Assembly (NCBI RefSeq): GCF_026013965.1
Contig: NZ_CP110341.1
Location: 1,550,001-1,614,000, forward strand
Direction: 5' to 3'
Source: Brevibacterium sp. JSBI002
Lineage (GTDB): Bacteria; Actinomycetota; Actinomycetes; Actinomycetales; Brevibacteriaceae
DNA length: 64,000 nt
The stretch's first letter is position 1. The number at the start of each line of letters is the position of its first letter. Below, in pieces: positions 32,978 to 42,875 of the stretch. The notes under the pieces are model-generated. The model was not told where the DNA came from and did no database searches. It saw nothing but the letters and a program-made list of their open reading frames with translations. A program made the position numbers and the translations under genes.

Positions 32978-33592
32978 TCAGCTGTCGCCGAGGACGTCCT
33001 GGATTCCCAGCCAGTTGAACCAGCCGCGATGGAGAACCAACCAGGCCAGCAGACCGTATCCTTCCTGCGCCGGCAGATGGTCCCGCGACGATGCGACCTC
33101 GCGCTGCCATACAGGATGGCCGAGGAGGGGCGTAAAAGTGTCGACATAGGTGATGCCTCGCCGCTTCGCCACATCGGAGAAGCTGGCATTGAGCTCGGCG
33201 ATGCGACGGTTGCGATCACCGTCGTGTTCAGGCGGTGGGCCCAGCACGAACGTCGAGACCTTCCGAGCCAACGCCTCGTCGAGGATGTTGGCCACATCGA
33301 GGCGGGCCCTGGCCACCGAACGCCCCGAATCGAGATCCCCGGAACCCAGAGCCAACACCAGACGATTGTCCCCTTCCCGAGTGAACCGCAGGGACGCCTC
33401 GTCGATGGTCCGGGCTTGAAGACCGGCAGAATCCTCGGTCGGCACGGCCAGGGGATACACCTTGAGTGCAGGCAGACTCGGCAGAGTCCTCGCCGTCACC
33501 CGACCGACCCACCCGAGGCCACGGCCATCGCCGTGGCCGGCGACCAAAGGGCCTCCGACCACGGCGATGGTTGTGGTGACGTCGCTGCTCAC
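32978..33592 (-). CDS. SGNH/GDSL-like hydrolase, Ser motif not conserved
   Basis: The 204-residue protein has the layout of an SGNH hydrolase: GPLVAGHGDGRGLGWVGR at the N-terminus (block I), LVLALGSGDLDSG (block III position), and a C-terminal SRDHLPAQEGY (block V with Asp and His). The usual GDS serine is replaced (GGP), so the classical nucleophile is absent. It overlaps the end of kgd by 4 bases and is probably co-transcribed with it. Substrate unknown. Confidence 0.65.
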   Translation of the reverse strand: MSSDVTTTIAVVGGPLVAGHGDGRGLGWVGRVTARTLPSLPALKVYPLAVPTEDSAGLQARTIDEASLRFTREGDNRLVLALGSGDLDSGRSVARARLDVANILDEALARKVSTFVLGPPPEHDGDRNRRIAELNASFSDVAKRRGITYVDTFTPLLGHPVWQREVASSRDHLPAQEGYGLLAWLVLHRGWFNWLGIQDVLGDS

Positions 33593-36500
33593 CGGCTGAA
33601 GATCCGGTCGACGAGTTCCTTCTGCTGAGCTTCGTGGAAGTGCTTGAGCCCAGTTGAGGTGGCTGCAGAAGCGGCACGAGAGATGACCTTGACCTCACGT
33701 CCGCCGAGGAGCTCGGGCAGGTGCAGTGCCATGAACGGCCATGCACCCTGGTTCTCCGGCTCTTCCTGGGCCCAGACGATCTCGGCATCGGCCGGGAAGC
33801 GGTCGAGCACGGCGGTGATGGCCGCCTCGTCGAGCGGGTAGAGCTGCTCGAGGCGGACGAGCGCCATCTTCGTGTCGTTGTCCTTCTCCCGCTTGGCTTT
33901 GAGCTCCCAGTAGAGCTTGCCGGAGACGAGGACGACGCGCTCGACCTGCGAGGCATCGACATCCGTATCGTCGATGACGGCCTGGAACTTGCCTGAGGTG
34001 AAGTCTTCCGGCGAGTTCGCTGCAGCCTTGAGGCGCAGCATCGACTTCGGGGTGAAGACGATGAGCGGACGCTTGTTCGTCGTCGAGGCGTGGCGACGCA
34101 GCAGGTGGAAGTACGAGGCACCCGAGGACGGGTGGGCCACCGTCATGTTGTTCTCCGCGCACAGCTGGAGGTAACGCTCGATGCGGCCCGAGGAATGGTC
34201 GGGTCCCTGACCCTCGTAGCCGTGGGGCAGGAGCATGACGACACCGGAGTTCTGCTGCCACTTCTGCTCGGAGGAGGAGATGAACTCGTCGATGACGGTC
34301 TGCGCACCCTGTGCGAAGTCACCGAACTGAGCCTCCCACGCCACGAGGGCGTCCTTGCGTTCGACGGAGTAGCCGTATTCGAAGCCGACGGCGGCGTACT
34401 CGCTGAGCAGGGAGTCGTAGACCCAGAATCGAGCCTGCTCCTCGGTGAGGTTCTGCAGCGGCGTCCATTCGTTGCCGTTGACCGAGTCGATGAGCACCGA
34501 GTGGCGCTGGACGAAGGTCCCGCGACGGGAGTCCTGGCCCGCCAGCCGCACCGGCACGCCGTCCATGAGCAGCGAACCGAAAGCCAGCAGCTCGGCGAAG
34601 CCCCAGTCGATTCCGCCCGACAGCGACATCTCCTTGCGCTTCTCGAGCAGCGCCCGCAGCTTCTTGTGAACCGTGAAGCCCTCGGGGATCTCGGTGAAGG
34701 CCTCGCCGATGCGCTGCAGCGTCTCGGTACTGATGGCCGTCTCGGCATCGTTGAAGGTCTCGATGTCGCTGGGCTCGTAGGGAGCGTTGAACGCTTCTCC
34801 GTCGTAGGAACCGGTCTCGGCTTCCTTGGTCTCGGCGAAGGCCGATTCCAGCTTGGACTGGTAGTCCTTGAGCGCCTCGGCGGCCTCTTCGTCGGTGATG
34901 CACTTCCTGCCGACGAGGGATTCGGTGTAGAGCTTGCGCACCGAGCCCTTCTTCTCGATGAGGGAGTACATCGTCGGCTGGGTCATCGACGGATCGTCGC
35001 CCTCGTTGTGGCCGCGGCGGCGGTAGCACACGAGGTCGATGACGACGTCCCGGTTGAATTCCTGGCGGTATTCGAAAGCCAGGCGGGCCGCCCGGACGAC
35101 GGCCTCGGGATCATCGCCGTTGACGTGGAAGATCGGGGCGTTGATCGACTTGGCGACGTCCGTGCAGTAGAACGAGGACCGCGCCGAGGCGGGGGGAGTG
35201 GTGAACCCGACCTGGTTGTTGATGATGACGTGGACCGTTCCGCCGGTGCGGTAGCCCCGCAGCTCGGAGAGGTTGAGCGTTTCGGTGACCACGCCCTGTC
35301 CGGCGAATGCGGCATCGCCGTGGACGAGGACCGGCAGCACGGTGAAACCGGACTCGCCCTGGTCGACGAGATCCTGCTTGGCGCGCACGATGCCCTCGAG
35401 GACCGGATCGACGGTCTCGAGGTGGCTGGGGTTGGCCGCGACGTAGACGCCGGTGGTGTTGCCTGCCGGAGAGGTGAACGAACCCTTGGTGCCCAGGTGG
35501 TACTTCACATCGCCGGAGCCCTGGACGCTGTCCGGGGACATGGTTCCGTCGAACTCACGGAAGATCTGCGCATAGGACTTGCCGGCGATGTTCGTCAGCA
35601 CGTTGAGGCGGCCACGGTGGGCCATGCCGATCGCGACCTCATCGAGGCCGGTGTCGGCGGACTGGTTGAGGATCTCGTCGAGCAGGACGATCGCGGACTC
35701 TCCGCCTTCGAGGCTGAAGCGCTTCTGTCCGATGTACTTCGTCTGGAGGAAGGTCTCGAAGGCCTCGGCGGCGTTGAGACGGCCGAGGATGTGTCCCTGC
35801 TCCGAACGGGTGAGCTCCTGATGCGGAACCTCGATCTTCGACTGGAACCAGCGGCGCTGGACCGGGTCGGCGATGTGCATGTATTCGAAGCCGGTGGTCC
35901 GGCAGTAGCTCTCACGCAGCAGTCCGAGGATGCTGCGGAAGGGCATCATCGGCTTCGATCCGAACCCGCCAGTGGGGAACTCGCGTTCGAGGTCCCACAG
36001 AGTCAGACCGTGCTGATTGATATCGAGATCCGGGTGGGACCGCTGACGATAGACCAGAGGATCGATATTGGCCATGAGGTGACCGCGCGTGCGGTAGGCA
36101 TCGATGAGTTCGATGACGCGTGCAGTCTTGTTGACGTCGTCCTGGTCTTCGGCCGAGACGTCCGGAACCCAGCGCACCGGTTCATAGGGCAGGCGCAGGG
36201 ACTCGAAGACATCGTCGTAGAAGCCGTCTTCGCCGAGCAGGTAGCTGTGGACGAGCTTGAGGAACTCACCCGAACCGGCTCCCTGGATCACGCGGTGATC
36301 GTAGGTCGAGGTCATGGTCAGCACCTTGGACACGGCCAGAGAGTTGATGGTCTGCTGGCTGGCACCCTGGAACTCGGCGGGGTAGTCGAGCGCGCCGACG
36401 CCGATGATGCAGCCCTGGCCCTTGGTCAGACGCGGAACGGAGTGGACAGTGCCGATTCCGCCGGGGTTCGTCAGCGAGACGGTGGTGCCGGCGAAGTCGT

Positions 36501-37311
36501 CGGCGGTGAGCTTGCCCTGTCGTGCCTTGTCGACGAGGCCGTCGTAGGCGTCGACGAACTGGCGGAAGGTCAGCGTCTCGGCCTTCTTGACGTTGGGCAC
36601 CAGCAGGGTGCGGGATCCGTCCTTCTTGGGCACGTCGATGGCGAGGCCGAAGTTGATGTGGGCGGGGGAGACCATCACAGGTTTGCCGTCGCGGACGTCG
36701 TAGGAGACGTTCTGCGAGGGGAAGTTCTGCAGGGCGCGGATCACGGCGAAGCCGATGAGGTGGGTGAAGGAGACCTTCCCGCCACGGGTGCGCTTGAGGT
36801 GCGAGTTGATGACGATCCGGTTGTCGATGAGCGCCTTGGCAGGCAGAGCCCGGACCGAGGTGGCGGTCGGGACTTCGAGCGACTCATCCATGTTCTTGGC
36901 GATGAGCTTCGCGGGGCCGCGCAGGGGAGTGATCGTCTCCTCCGGCGCGGGCTTCGGTGCGGCTTCTTTCGCGGTGACCTTCGGCACGGACTTGGTCTCG
37001 GCCTTCAGCGTCTCGGACTCAGCCGAGGACGGGGAGACGCCGCGAGAGGTCTCACGGGAGGTCGCCGGGGATGAAGCTGAGGCAGGGGCCTTGGCATCCG
37101 ACTTCTTCGCGGCCGGCTTCGCCTCCTGCTCGGCAGCGGACTCGGCAGCGGACTGAGCGCCTCCGCCGTTCTTCTCGTACTTGTCGAAGAAGGGCCACCA
37201 GGACTGGTCGACCGAATTCTTATCTGACTTGTACTGCTCATACAATTCCTCGACCAGCCACTCATTCGACCCGAAGTCTTCAACGGTGGGGTTCGGAGTA
37301 TTGACGGACAC
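33589..37311 (-). CDS. kgd: Multifunctional 2-oxoglutarate decarboxylase/dehydrogenase (E1-E2 fusion)
   Basis: A 1240-residue actinobacterial Kgd/OdhA. The first 40 residues (DFGSNEWLVEELYEQYKSD) are the E1 N-terminal segment. A Lys/Ala/Ser/Glu-rich linker follows to about 125. Then comes an E2-type succinyltransferase domain without a lipoyl domain (active-site STYDHRVIQGAGSGE) and the thiamine-diphosphate E1 part (MAHRGRLNVL, VLVHGDAAFAGQG, IINNQVGFTTPP, LLPHGYEGQGPDHSS). It feeds the citric acid cycle between 2-oxoglutarate and succinyl-CoA. Length and domain order are normal for the family. Confidence 0.95.
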   Translation of the reverse strand: MSVNTPNPTVEDFGSNEWLVEELYEQYKSDKNSVDQSWWPFFDKYEKNGGGAQSAAESAAEQEAKPAAKKSDAKAPASASSPATSRETSRGVSPSSAESETLKAETKSVPKVTAKEAAPKPAPEETITPLRGPAKLIAKNMDESLEVPTATSVRALPAKALIDNRIVINSHLKRTRGGKVSFTHLIGFAVIRALQNFPSQNVSYDVRDGKPVMVSPAHINFGLAIDVPKKDGSRTLLVPNVKKAETLTFRQFVDAYDGLVDKARQGKLTADDFAGTTVSLTNPGGIGTVHSVPRLTKGQGCIIGVGALDYPAEFQGASQQTINSLAVSKVLTMTSTYDHRVIQGAGSGEFLKLVHSYLLGEDGFYDDVFESLRLPYEPVRWVPDVSAEDQDDVNKTARVIELIDAYRTRGHLMANIDPLVYRQRSHPDLDINQHGLTLWDLEREFPTGGFGSKPMMPFRSILGLLRESYCRTTGFEYMHIADPVQRRWFQSKIEVPHQELTRSEQGHILGRLNAAEAFETFLQTKYIGQKRFSLEGGESAIVLLDEILNQSADTGLDEVAIGMAHRGRLNVLTNIAGKSYAQIFREFDGTMSPDSVQGSGDVKYHLGTKGSFTSPAGNTTGVYVAANPSHLETVDPVLEGIVRAKQDLVDQGESGFTVLPVLVHGDAAFAGQGVVTETLNLSELRGYRTGGTVHVIINNQVGFTTPPASARSSFYCTDVAKSINAPIFHVNGDDPEAVVRAARLAFEYRQEFNRDVVIDLVCYRRRGHNEGDDPSMTQPTMYSLIEKKGSVRKLYTESLVGRKCITDEEAAEALKDYQSKLESAFAETKEAETGSYDGEAFNAPYEPSDIETFNDAETAISTETLQRIGEAFTEIPEGFTVHKKLRALLEKRKEMSLSGGIDWGFAELLAFGSLLMDGVPVRLAGQDSRRGTFVQRHSVLIDSVNGNEWTPLQNLTEEQARFWVYDSLLSEYAAVGFEYGYSVERKDALVAWEAQFGDFAQGAQTVIDEFISSSEQKWQQNSGVVMLLPHGYEGQGPDHSSGRIERYLQLCAENNMTVAHPSSGASYFHLLRRHASTTNKRPLIVFTPKSMLRLKAAANSPEDFTSGKFQAVIDDTDVDASQVERVVLVSGKLYWELKAKREKDNDTKMALVRLEQLYPLDEAAITAVLDRFPADAEIVWAQEEPENQGAWPFMALHLPELLGGREVKVISRAASAATSTGLKHFHEAQQKELVDRIFSR

Positions 37312-37413
37312 GGCGTTGATCGCCTACTTCCTGATTCAAGACTTGCTGCTTAACGACATCTCCAAGCCTAACGTGATGTGCCATCGAATGTGCAGTTAAT
37401 GGACAATAGTGTT

Positions 37414-38871
37414 ATGCGTTTCATCTCAAACGACCCGAACACCGATCTCACCTACTCCGATGTCTTCCTCGTGCCGAATTCGTCTGCGCTGACTTCGCGC
37501 TTCGACGTCGACCTCACGACGACCGATCCGACCAGGTCGACGACGCCGCTCGTGGCAGCGAATATGACCGCAGTGTCCGGTCGACGGATGGCGGAGACGA
37601 TGGCCCGTCGAGGCGGACTGGCGGTACTGCCCCAGGACATTCCGCTGACCGCCGCGCAGGAGACCATCGCCTGGGTCAAGAGCCGCGACCGGATCTTCGA
37701 ATCCGCACTGCGCTTCTCGCCCGAGGACACAGTGCTCAACGCCCTGCACGTGCTGGCCAAGCGTCCGCACGGCTTCGGCGTCGTCGTCGACGACGCGGGA
37801 CGGCTCGAGGGCATCATCAATGCCGCGGATCTGCGCGGAGTCGATCGCTTCACCTCGGTGGCGGAGTTGTTGAACTCCTCACCGCATGTCATCCGCGCCT
37901 CCGAGGTCTACTGGGAGGACGCCGCGCAGCTGGAGTCCCTCTTCGAATCGATGACGGAATCACGAGCCGAGTTCGCCGCCGTCGTCGACGATGAGAACAC
38001 GGTGCTCGGCAGCCTGACTCCGAAGTCGCTGCTGCGATCGTCCATCTACACCCCCAATGTCGACGATCGGGGACGGCTGAAGATCGCCGTGGCCATCGGC
38101 GTCAACGGTGCCGCGGTCGAACGTGCCGCTGCGCTGGTCGAAGCCGGTGCGGACGTCCTCGTCGTCGACACCGCCCATGGTCATCAGGTGAAGATGCTCG
38201 ACACGCTGTCGGCGATCGCCGATGCCGAGCTCGGGGTGCCGATCGTGGCCGGAAACGTCGTCACCGCCGAAGGAGTCCGCGACCTCGTCGCTGCCGGCGC
38301 CGACATCGTCAAGGTCGGAGTCGGCCCGGGCGCCATGTGCACGACCCGGATGATGACCGCGGTCGGTCGTCCACAGTTCTCCGCAGTGCTCGAATGCGCC
38401 GAGGCGGCTCGCGAGCTGGGTGCCTACGTGTGGGCCGACGGCGGAGTCCGCTACCCCCGCGATGTCGCTCTGGCCCTGGCCGCCGGGGCCTCTCAGGTGA
38501 TGGTCGGATCCTGGTTCGCCGGGACCCACGAGTCGCCCGGCGACCTGCTCGTCGACGGAGAGGGCCGGAAGTACAAGGAGAGCTTCGGCATGGCTTCGGC
38601 TCGGGCCGTGGCCAACCGGACCAGAGCGGAATCGGCCTTTGCGCGTGCTCGGAAGGGACTGTTCGAAGAGGGCATCTCTTCGTCGACCATGTACATCGAC
38701 CCTGAATCTCCTGGGGTCGAGGACCTGATCGACGGCATCACTTCGGGCGTCCGCAGCTCCTGCACCTATGCCGGGGCCGGTGATCTCGGAGAATTCGCGC
38801 GTCTGGCCGCGGTCGGTGTCCAGAGCGCCGCCGGCTACGAAGAGGGCCGACCGCTGTCGGGAAGTTGGTAA
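37414..38871 (+). CDS. guaB1: GuaB1-family IMP dehydrogenase-related protein (GMP reductase type)
   Basis: I take the ATG at 37414 ([17 protein letters not shown]), which matches the family start; the ATG at 37378 would add 12 codons. The 485-residue protein has a split TIM barrel with a CBS pair inserted (about residues 90-210). It has the catalytic Cys loop [12 protein letters not shown] and [13 protein letters not shown]. GuaB1 proteins of actinobacteria have been reported to be GMP reductases (purine salvage) rather than IMP dehydrogenases. It is divergent from kgd, and the 102-base gap must hold both promoters. Confidence 0.9.
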   Translation: MRFISNDPNTDLTYSDVFLVPNSSALTSRFDVDLTTTDPTRSTTPLVAANMTAVSGRRMAETMARRGGLAVLPQDIPLTAAQETIAWVKSRDRIFESALRFSPEDTVLNALHVLAKRPHGFGVVVDDAGRLEGIINAADLRGVDRFTSVAELLNSSPHVIRASEVYWEDAAQLESLFESMTESRAEFAAVVDDENTVLGSLTPKSLLRSSIYTPNVDDRGRLKIAVAIGVNGAAVERAAALVEAGADVLVVDTAHGHQVKMLDTLSAIADAELGVPIVAGNVVTAEGVRDLVAAGADIVKVGVGPGAMCTTRMMTAVGRPQFSAVLECAEAARELGAYVWADGGVRYPRDVALALAAGASQVMVGSWFAGTHESPGDLLVDGEGRKYKESFGMASARAVANRTRAESAFARARKGLFEEGISSSTMYIDPESPGVEDLIDGITSGVRSSCTYAGAGDLGEFARLAAVGVQSAAGYEEGRPLSGSW

Positions 38872-38880
38872 GATCTCCTC

Positions 38881-39003
38881 ATGCACAGTGACAGTCCCGG
38901 CCGGCGGGAAGCCGGCGCCCCAGATGACGACCCTCACCCCGCGAGGGTCTCAGACCTGACCTGCTCTGCTGAGCAGACAGCGAACGGCGGGGACAGTCAC
39001 TGA
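38881..39003 (+). CDS. Possible 40-codon leader ORF upstream of the CNNM genes
   Basis: An ATG at 38881 opens a 40-codon frame whose stop TGA shares its last base with the ATG of the CNNM gene. It includes GAPDDDPHPARVSD, an acidic and proline-rich stretch. In other bacteria such stretches in leader peptides sense Mg2+ by destabilising the ribosome. No strong ribosome binding site is seen, and it could be chance. Confidence 0.3.
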   Translation: MHSDSPGRREAGAPDDDPHPARVSDLTCSAEQTANGGDSH

Positions 39004-40334
39004 TGGAATGGATACTCCTCGCCCTCGCACTGCTGCTCATCCTCGGCACCGGAGTCTTCGTCGCAGCCGAATTCTCGCTGCTGACGCTTGACCGCCACAC
39101 AGCCGATAAGGCGGTTGAAGAAGGTGTCGTCGGCGCGAAGACGCTTCGGCGTTCGATGACCCACCTGTCCACCCAGCTCTCGGCAGCGCAGGTGGGCATC
39201 ACGATCACCACTCTGCTCACCGGTTACCTCATGGAACCGTCCTTGGGCAGGCTGCTGGCGCCGCTGTTCGAGGCCTGGGGCGTCGGCCCCGGCCTCGCGG
39301 CCCCGCTGGCGCTGACCATCGCCCTCATCGTCTCCACCGTGGGATCGATGATCTTCGGAGAGCTCGTGCCGAAGAACCTCGCCATCGCTGTGCCGCTGGC
39401 GACCGGTCGCATCGCCGCACCGATCCAGTACGTCTTCTCGCTCGTCTTCAAACCCGTCATCGCCGTCCTCAACGGCACGGCGAACAAGATCCTGATGTCG
39501 ATGGGCATCGAGCCGCAGGAAGAAGGTTCGGTGGGGCGTTCCCCGGAGGAGCTGACCTCACTCGTGAGGCACTCCGCCGAAGAGGGCGTGCTCGATGAGC
39601 AGACAGCAGGTCTGCTGGAGAGGACTCTGAGCTTCTCCGAACGCACCGCGGAAGACGTGATGACTCCGCGCACGCGCATGTCCACGGTGGACAAGGACAC
39701 CACGGCTCGGCAGATCATCGAACAGGCCCGGGACACCGGATTCTCCCGGTTTCCCGTGGCTGACGAGGACAAGGACCACATCGTCGGAGTAGTTCACGTC
39801 AAACAGGCTTTCGCCGTGCCTCCGAGCAACCGCGACGACGCCTACGCAGGAGGGCTGATGACCGAGGTCCGTGAGATCCCGGAGACGCAGCGCCTCGACC
39901 CGCTGCTCTTGGAGCTGCGCGCCACCGGCCTGCAGATGGCTGTGGTCGTCGATGAGTTCGGCGGCACAGCCGGAGTGGTCACTCTCGAGGATGTCGTCGA
40001 GGAGCTCGTGGGCGAGGTCGCCGATGAGCATGATCGGATGCGCGTCGCGGCACGACCGGCTCGCGACGGCTCCTGGATAGTGCCCGGTCAGCTGCGACCC
40101 GATGAGATCTCGTCGACGATCGGGGTCAACATCCCGGAGGACTCGGACTACGAGACTATGGCCGGATTCGTCCTCAAGGAGCTCGGAAGGATCCCCGAAC
40201 CGGGTGACGAGGTTTGCATGGAGGATGCCCGCATCGTGGTCGAACGGATGCACGGACGACGCATCGAACGCCTCCGGGTGGTGCTGCGCGCCGCCGACGC
40301 GGGGGGTTTCGAAACCGGAGGTGAGACTCGATGA
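39003..40334 (+). CDS. CNNM/CorC-family membrane protein (first of pair)
   Basis: A 443-residue protein with an N-terminal DUF21 membrane domain (GTGVFVAAEFSLLTLDR, LSAAQVGITITTLLTGYL, FGELVPKNLAIAVPL), a CBS pair (VMTPRTRMSTVDKDTT and QMAVVVDEFGGTAGVVTLED) and a CorC/HlyC C-terminal domain. The family is linked to Mg2+ (or Co2+) export; older annotation calls it hemolysin-like. It overlaps the second paralogue by 4 bases, an arrangement frequent in actinobacteria, where the two may form a heterodimer. Confidence 0.9.
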   Translation: MEWILLALALLLILGTGVFVAAEFSLLTLDRHTADKAVEEGVVGAKTLRRSMTHLSTQLSAAQVGITITTLLTGYLMEPSLGRLLAPLFEAWGVGPGLAAPLALTIALIVSTVGSMIFGELVPKNLAIAVPLATGRIAAPIQYVFSLVFKPVIAVLNGTANKILMSMGIEPQEEGSVGRSPEELTSLVRHSAEEGVLDEQTAGLLERTLSFSERTAEDVMTPRTRMSTVDKDTTARQIIEQARDTGFSRFPVADEDKDHIVGVVHVKQAFAVPPSNRDDAYAGGLMTEVREIPETQRLDPLLLELRATGLQMAVVVDEFGGTAGVVTLEDVVEELVGEVADEHDRMRVAARPARDGSWIVPGQLRPDEISSTIGVNIPEDSDYETMAGFVLKELGRIPEPGDEVCMEDARIVVERMHGRRIERLRVVLRAADAGGFETGGETR

Positions 40335-41392
40335 GCGCCGATTGGTTCGGACTGGTCTGGCTGGTCGTTCTCCTGCTGGGCAACTCCTTCTTCGTCGCCG
40401 CCGAATTCGCGGTGGTCGCTGCCAAGCGATCACAGATCGAGCCGCGAGCGGCAGAAGGCTCCGCGGCGGCCAAGACCGCTCTCTATGCGATGGAGCACGT
40501 GTCACTGATGCTGGCGATCTGCCAGCTCGGCATCACTGTGTGCTCCCTGCTTCTGGGCAATGTGGCCGAACCGGCCATCCATCACCTGCTCGCCGGTCCC
40601 CTCGAGGGCCTGGGCATTCCCGCCGGACTGTCCTCGACGATCTCCTTCGTCCTGGCGCTCGGCGTCGTCACCTACCTGCACGTGGTCATCGGTGAGATGG
40701 TGCCGAAGAACCTGGCGCTGGCCGCCTCCGGCCAGGCCGTGATGCTGCTGGCGACACCGCTGGTGTTCCTGGCGCGGGTCTTCGGTTTCGTCATTCGTCC
40801 CCTCAACGGCCTGGCCAATGGGGTCCTCCACCTGTTCAAGATCGAGGCCCGTGACGAGGTCAATGAGGCCTACACGATCGAGCAGGTCGAATCGATCGTG
40901 GCCGAGTCGAAGCGCGAAGGACTGCTCAGTGATGACACGGGGCTGCTCAAGGGGGCCATCGAGTTCAGCGACAAGACTGCGTCCGACATCATGGTCCCGA
41001 TGTCCGAACTCGTCACGATCTCGGACAAGGTGACCCCGAACGAGCTTGTGACCTTGGTCGGCAAGACAGGCTTCTCCCGCTACTTCGTCGTCGGTGACGA
41101 CGGGTATCCGCAGGACTACCTCCACATCAAGGATGTCCTCTACGCGGACACCGAAGAGGCCTTCGACGCTCCGGTGCAGAGCAAGCGCTTCCGCCCCCTG
41201 TTCACGGTCACTGCCGATGACGAGGTCGAAGAGGCGCTGGCGCAGATGCAGAAGGCGGGAATCCATGTCGCCCGCGTCATCGACTCGCAGGCGCAGGTCC
41301 TCGGCGTGCTGTTCCTCGAGGACGTGCTCGAAGAGCTCGTCGGCGAAGTCCAGGACGCGATGCAGCGGGGACGATTCGACTTCCGCCGCTGA
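40331..41392 (+). CDS. CNNM/CorC-family membrane protein (second of pair)
   Basis: A 353-residue paralogue of the preceding gene: DUF21 domain (GNSFFVAAEFAVVAAKRSQI, MLAICQLGITVCSLLLGNV, VIGEMVPKNLALAASG) and CBS pair (DIMVPMSELVTISDK; VLGVLFLEDVLEELVGEV). It lacks the C-terminal CorC domain of its partner, as usual for the second gene. A clear terminator follows. Confidence 0.9.
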   Translation: MSADWFGLVWLVVLLLGNSFFVAAEFAVVAAKRSQIEPRAAEGSAAAKTALYAMEHVSLMLAICQLGITVCSLLLGNVAEPAIHHLLAGPLEGLGIPAGLSSTISFVLALGVVTYLHVVIGEMVPKNLALAASGQAVMLLATPLVFLARVFGFVIRPLNGLANGVLHLFKIEARDEVNEAYTIEQVESIVAESKREGLLSDDTGLLKGAIEFSDKTASDIMVPMSELVTISDKVTPNELVTLVGKTGFSRYFVVGDDGYPQDYLHIKDVLYADTEEAFDAPVQSKRFRPLFTVTADDEVEEALAQMQKAGIHVARVIDSQAQVLGVLFLEDVLEELVGEVQDAMQRGRFDFRR

Positions 41393-41430
41393 GCATTCTG
41401 CGCCGGCCGATCCACCCGGCTCACCCTTTC

Positions 41431-41475
41431 GCCTCGACGGCGGTCTCCTGATTGCGGGGAGGCCGCCGTCGAGGC
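41431..41475 (+). terminator. Hairpin terminator of the CNNM operon
   Basis: 13-base arms (GCCTCGACGGCGG and complement) enclose a further short stem (CTCC/GGAG), starting 38 bases after the last stop. Confidence 0.75.
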
Positions 41476-41591
41476 GTCGCGTCCGCTCCCGGCGCTGTGC
41501 CGGTGCGCGGGGCCATGTGGTCGGCTGTCGGACAGCGTCTGTGCTCGTGGGAAGTGCCGCTCGATGCGGACTCCCAAACGTGACCGACTGT

Positions 41592-41606
41592 GTAACGGTT
41601 CGTAAC
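41592..41606 (+). promoter_or_regulatory. GTAAC direct repeat, possible MtrA site
   Basis: GTAACGGTTCGTAAC is a direct repeat of GTAAC with a 5-base spacer. Repeats of this type are bound by the response regulator MtrA in actinobacteria, which controls cell-wall hydrolases. It lies upstream of a peptidoglycan peptidase gene, which fits. Confidence 0.45.
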
Positions 41607-41706
41607 GAAACGGTGATTCAGGACACCTGGAGTAGGGCGCCTGTAGTGATCTGTGACCATGCATCGTCAGGAAATGTCCTGGTCACACGCTGTGAATGAA
41701 CTGAAG

Positions 41707-41735
41707 GTGACATTCTGTAACAATGTCGTTATAGT
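41707..41735 (+). promoter_or_regulatory. Promoter of the M15 peptidase gene
   Basis: GTGACA (41707-41712) and TATAGT (41730-41735) are spaced by 17 bases, about 75 bases before the start codon. The rest of the 416-base gap (41393-41808) holds the upstream terminator and the GTAAC repeat. Confidence 0.6.
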
Positions 41736-41808
41736 GTTGTGACATCAGCTTTCGGGCGCCCGGCAGAGGGCTTCCACCGCACAATCTTCACCAACAGTAT
41801 GGAGCACT

Positions 41809-42846
41809 ATGTCGAGTGAGCTCTCGACCGTCGAGGCGCCGCAGGTCCGCCGACGTGATCTGCGGAAGCAGAACGCCTCTTCGCAGGTTTCGACGATCAA
41901 CTCTTCGCATCCCGTGACATCGCAGTCGCGGAACAGCGCATCCGCAGTCCTTTCACCTCGTCGCGCGGCGATGGCAGCCGAGGCCCGCGCAGCAGCGGGC
42001 TCACCGCGACGGGCAGCGATGGCCAAAGAGGCTTCTCGGCCGATGACCCCTGCGGGTCATACGTCGACGCTGGCCGCTGCTCAGCTCGGCAACCGCGGTT
42101 CCGACGGTTCGCTGCTGCGCTCGGTCCGCCGCCGTCAGGTCACCACATTGTCCGCTCTGGCCACCGTCTCGGTCACCGGTACCGCCATCGCTGCCGTGAT
42201 GGTCGCCGGCAACATGAGCGGCAACCAGGAAGTCAAGGTCGACGACACGGCCGCACAGTCCCAGCCACGTGCGATCAACGCCGAATCGGTCTCCGCCGAC
42301 ATCAAGGTCGACGACGATGACAAGACCTCGATGACCATCGGCGCCCCGAGCGCCAAGCAGACCAAGGTCGACGCGGCATCTCGCGCGATCACGAAGACCG
42401 TTCTGCCCGGCTGTGACGAAGCAGCGCCGAAGGGCGAGGCGAGCAACGGCGAGCTGCCCGACGGATGGCTGTGTGAGATCGGCGTGGGCAACCACAAGCT
42501 GCGCTCCGATGCGGCTGTGTCGTTCGCGAAGATGAACGCTGCCTTCAAGAAGGACACCGGCAAAGACCTCGCAGTCACCGACTCCTACCGGTCGCTGGAA
42601 TCACAGGTCTCCGTCGCCGCACGCAAGCCCGGCTTCGCAGCTCGTCCCGGAACCTCCAACCACGGTTGGGGCCTGGCACTGGACCTCGGCGCGGGAACGC
42701 AGAACGGAACCGGCCAGCAGTACGAATGGCTCGTCGCCAACGCTGAGAAGTTCGGGTGGGAGAATCCGGACTGGGCCAAGCGCAATTCCTATGAGCTCTG
42801 GCACTGGGAATACGTGCCCGGCCGCAAGGCTATGAAGGGTGCCTGA
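41809..42846 (+). CDS. D-alanyl-D-alanine carboxypeptidase-type M15 peptidase
   Basis: A 345-residue protein. The cytoplasmic N-terminal 100 residues contain Ala/Arg-rich repeats (SPRRAAMA occurs twice), followed by one transmembrane anchor (about 105-130). The C-terminal VanY-type domain has the zinc motif SNHGWGLALDLG (His and Asp) and ELWHWEYVPG (second His). It trims peptidoglycan stem peptides outside the cell. The long basic N-terminal tail is unusual and could be a place of regulation. Confidence 0.85.
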   Translation: MSSELSTVEAPQVRRRDLRKQNASSQVSTINSSHPVTSQSRNSASAVLSPRRAAMAAEARAAAGSPRRAAMAKEASRPMTPAGHTSTLAAAQLGNRGSDGSLLRSVRRRQVTTLSALATVSVTGTAIAAVMVAGNMSGNQEVKVDDTAAQSQPRAINAESVSADIKVDDDDKTSMTIGAPSAKQTKVDAASRAITKTVLPGCDEAAPKGEASNGELPDGWLCEIGVGNHKLRSDAAVSFAKMNAAFKKDTGKDLAVTDSYRSLESQVSVAARKPGFAARPGTSNHGWGLALDLGAGTQNGTGQQYEWLVANAEKFGWENPDWAKRNSYELWHWEYVPGRKAMKGA

Positions 42847-42875
42847 TCTGCTCGAACATCGCTGATCACAGCCCC

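Noticed and set aside
34090..37074. A 994-codon frame antisense to kgd
   Set aside because: It is the mirror of a highly conserved GC-rich coding gene. Its product is rich in Val, Gly, Asp and Arg without domains; a shadow.
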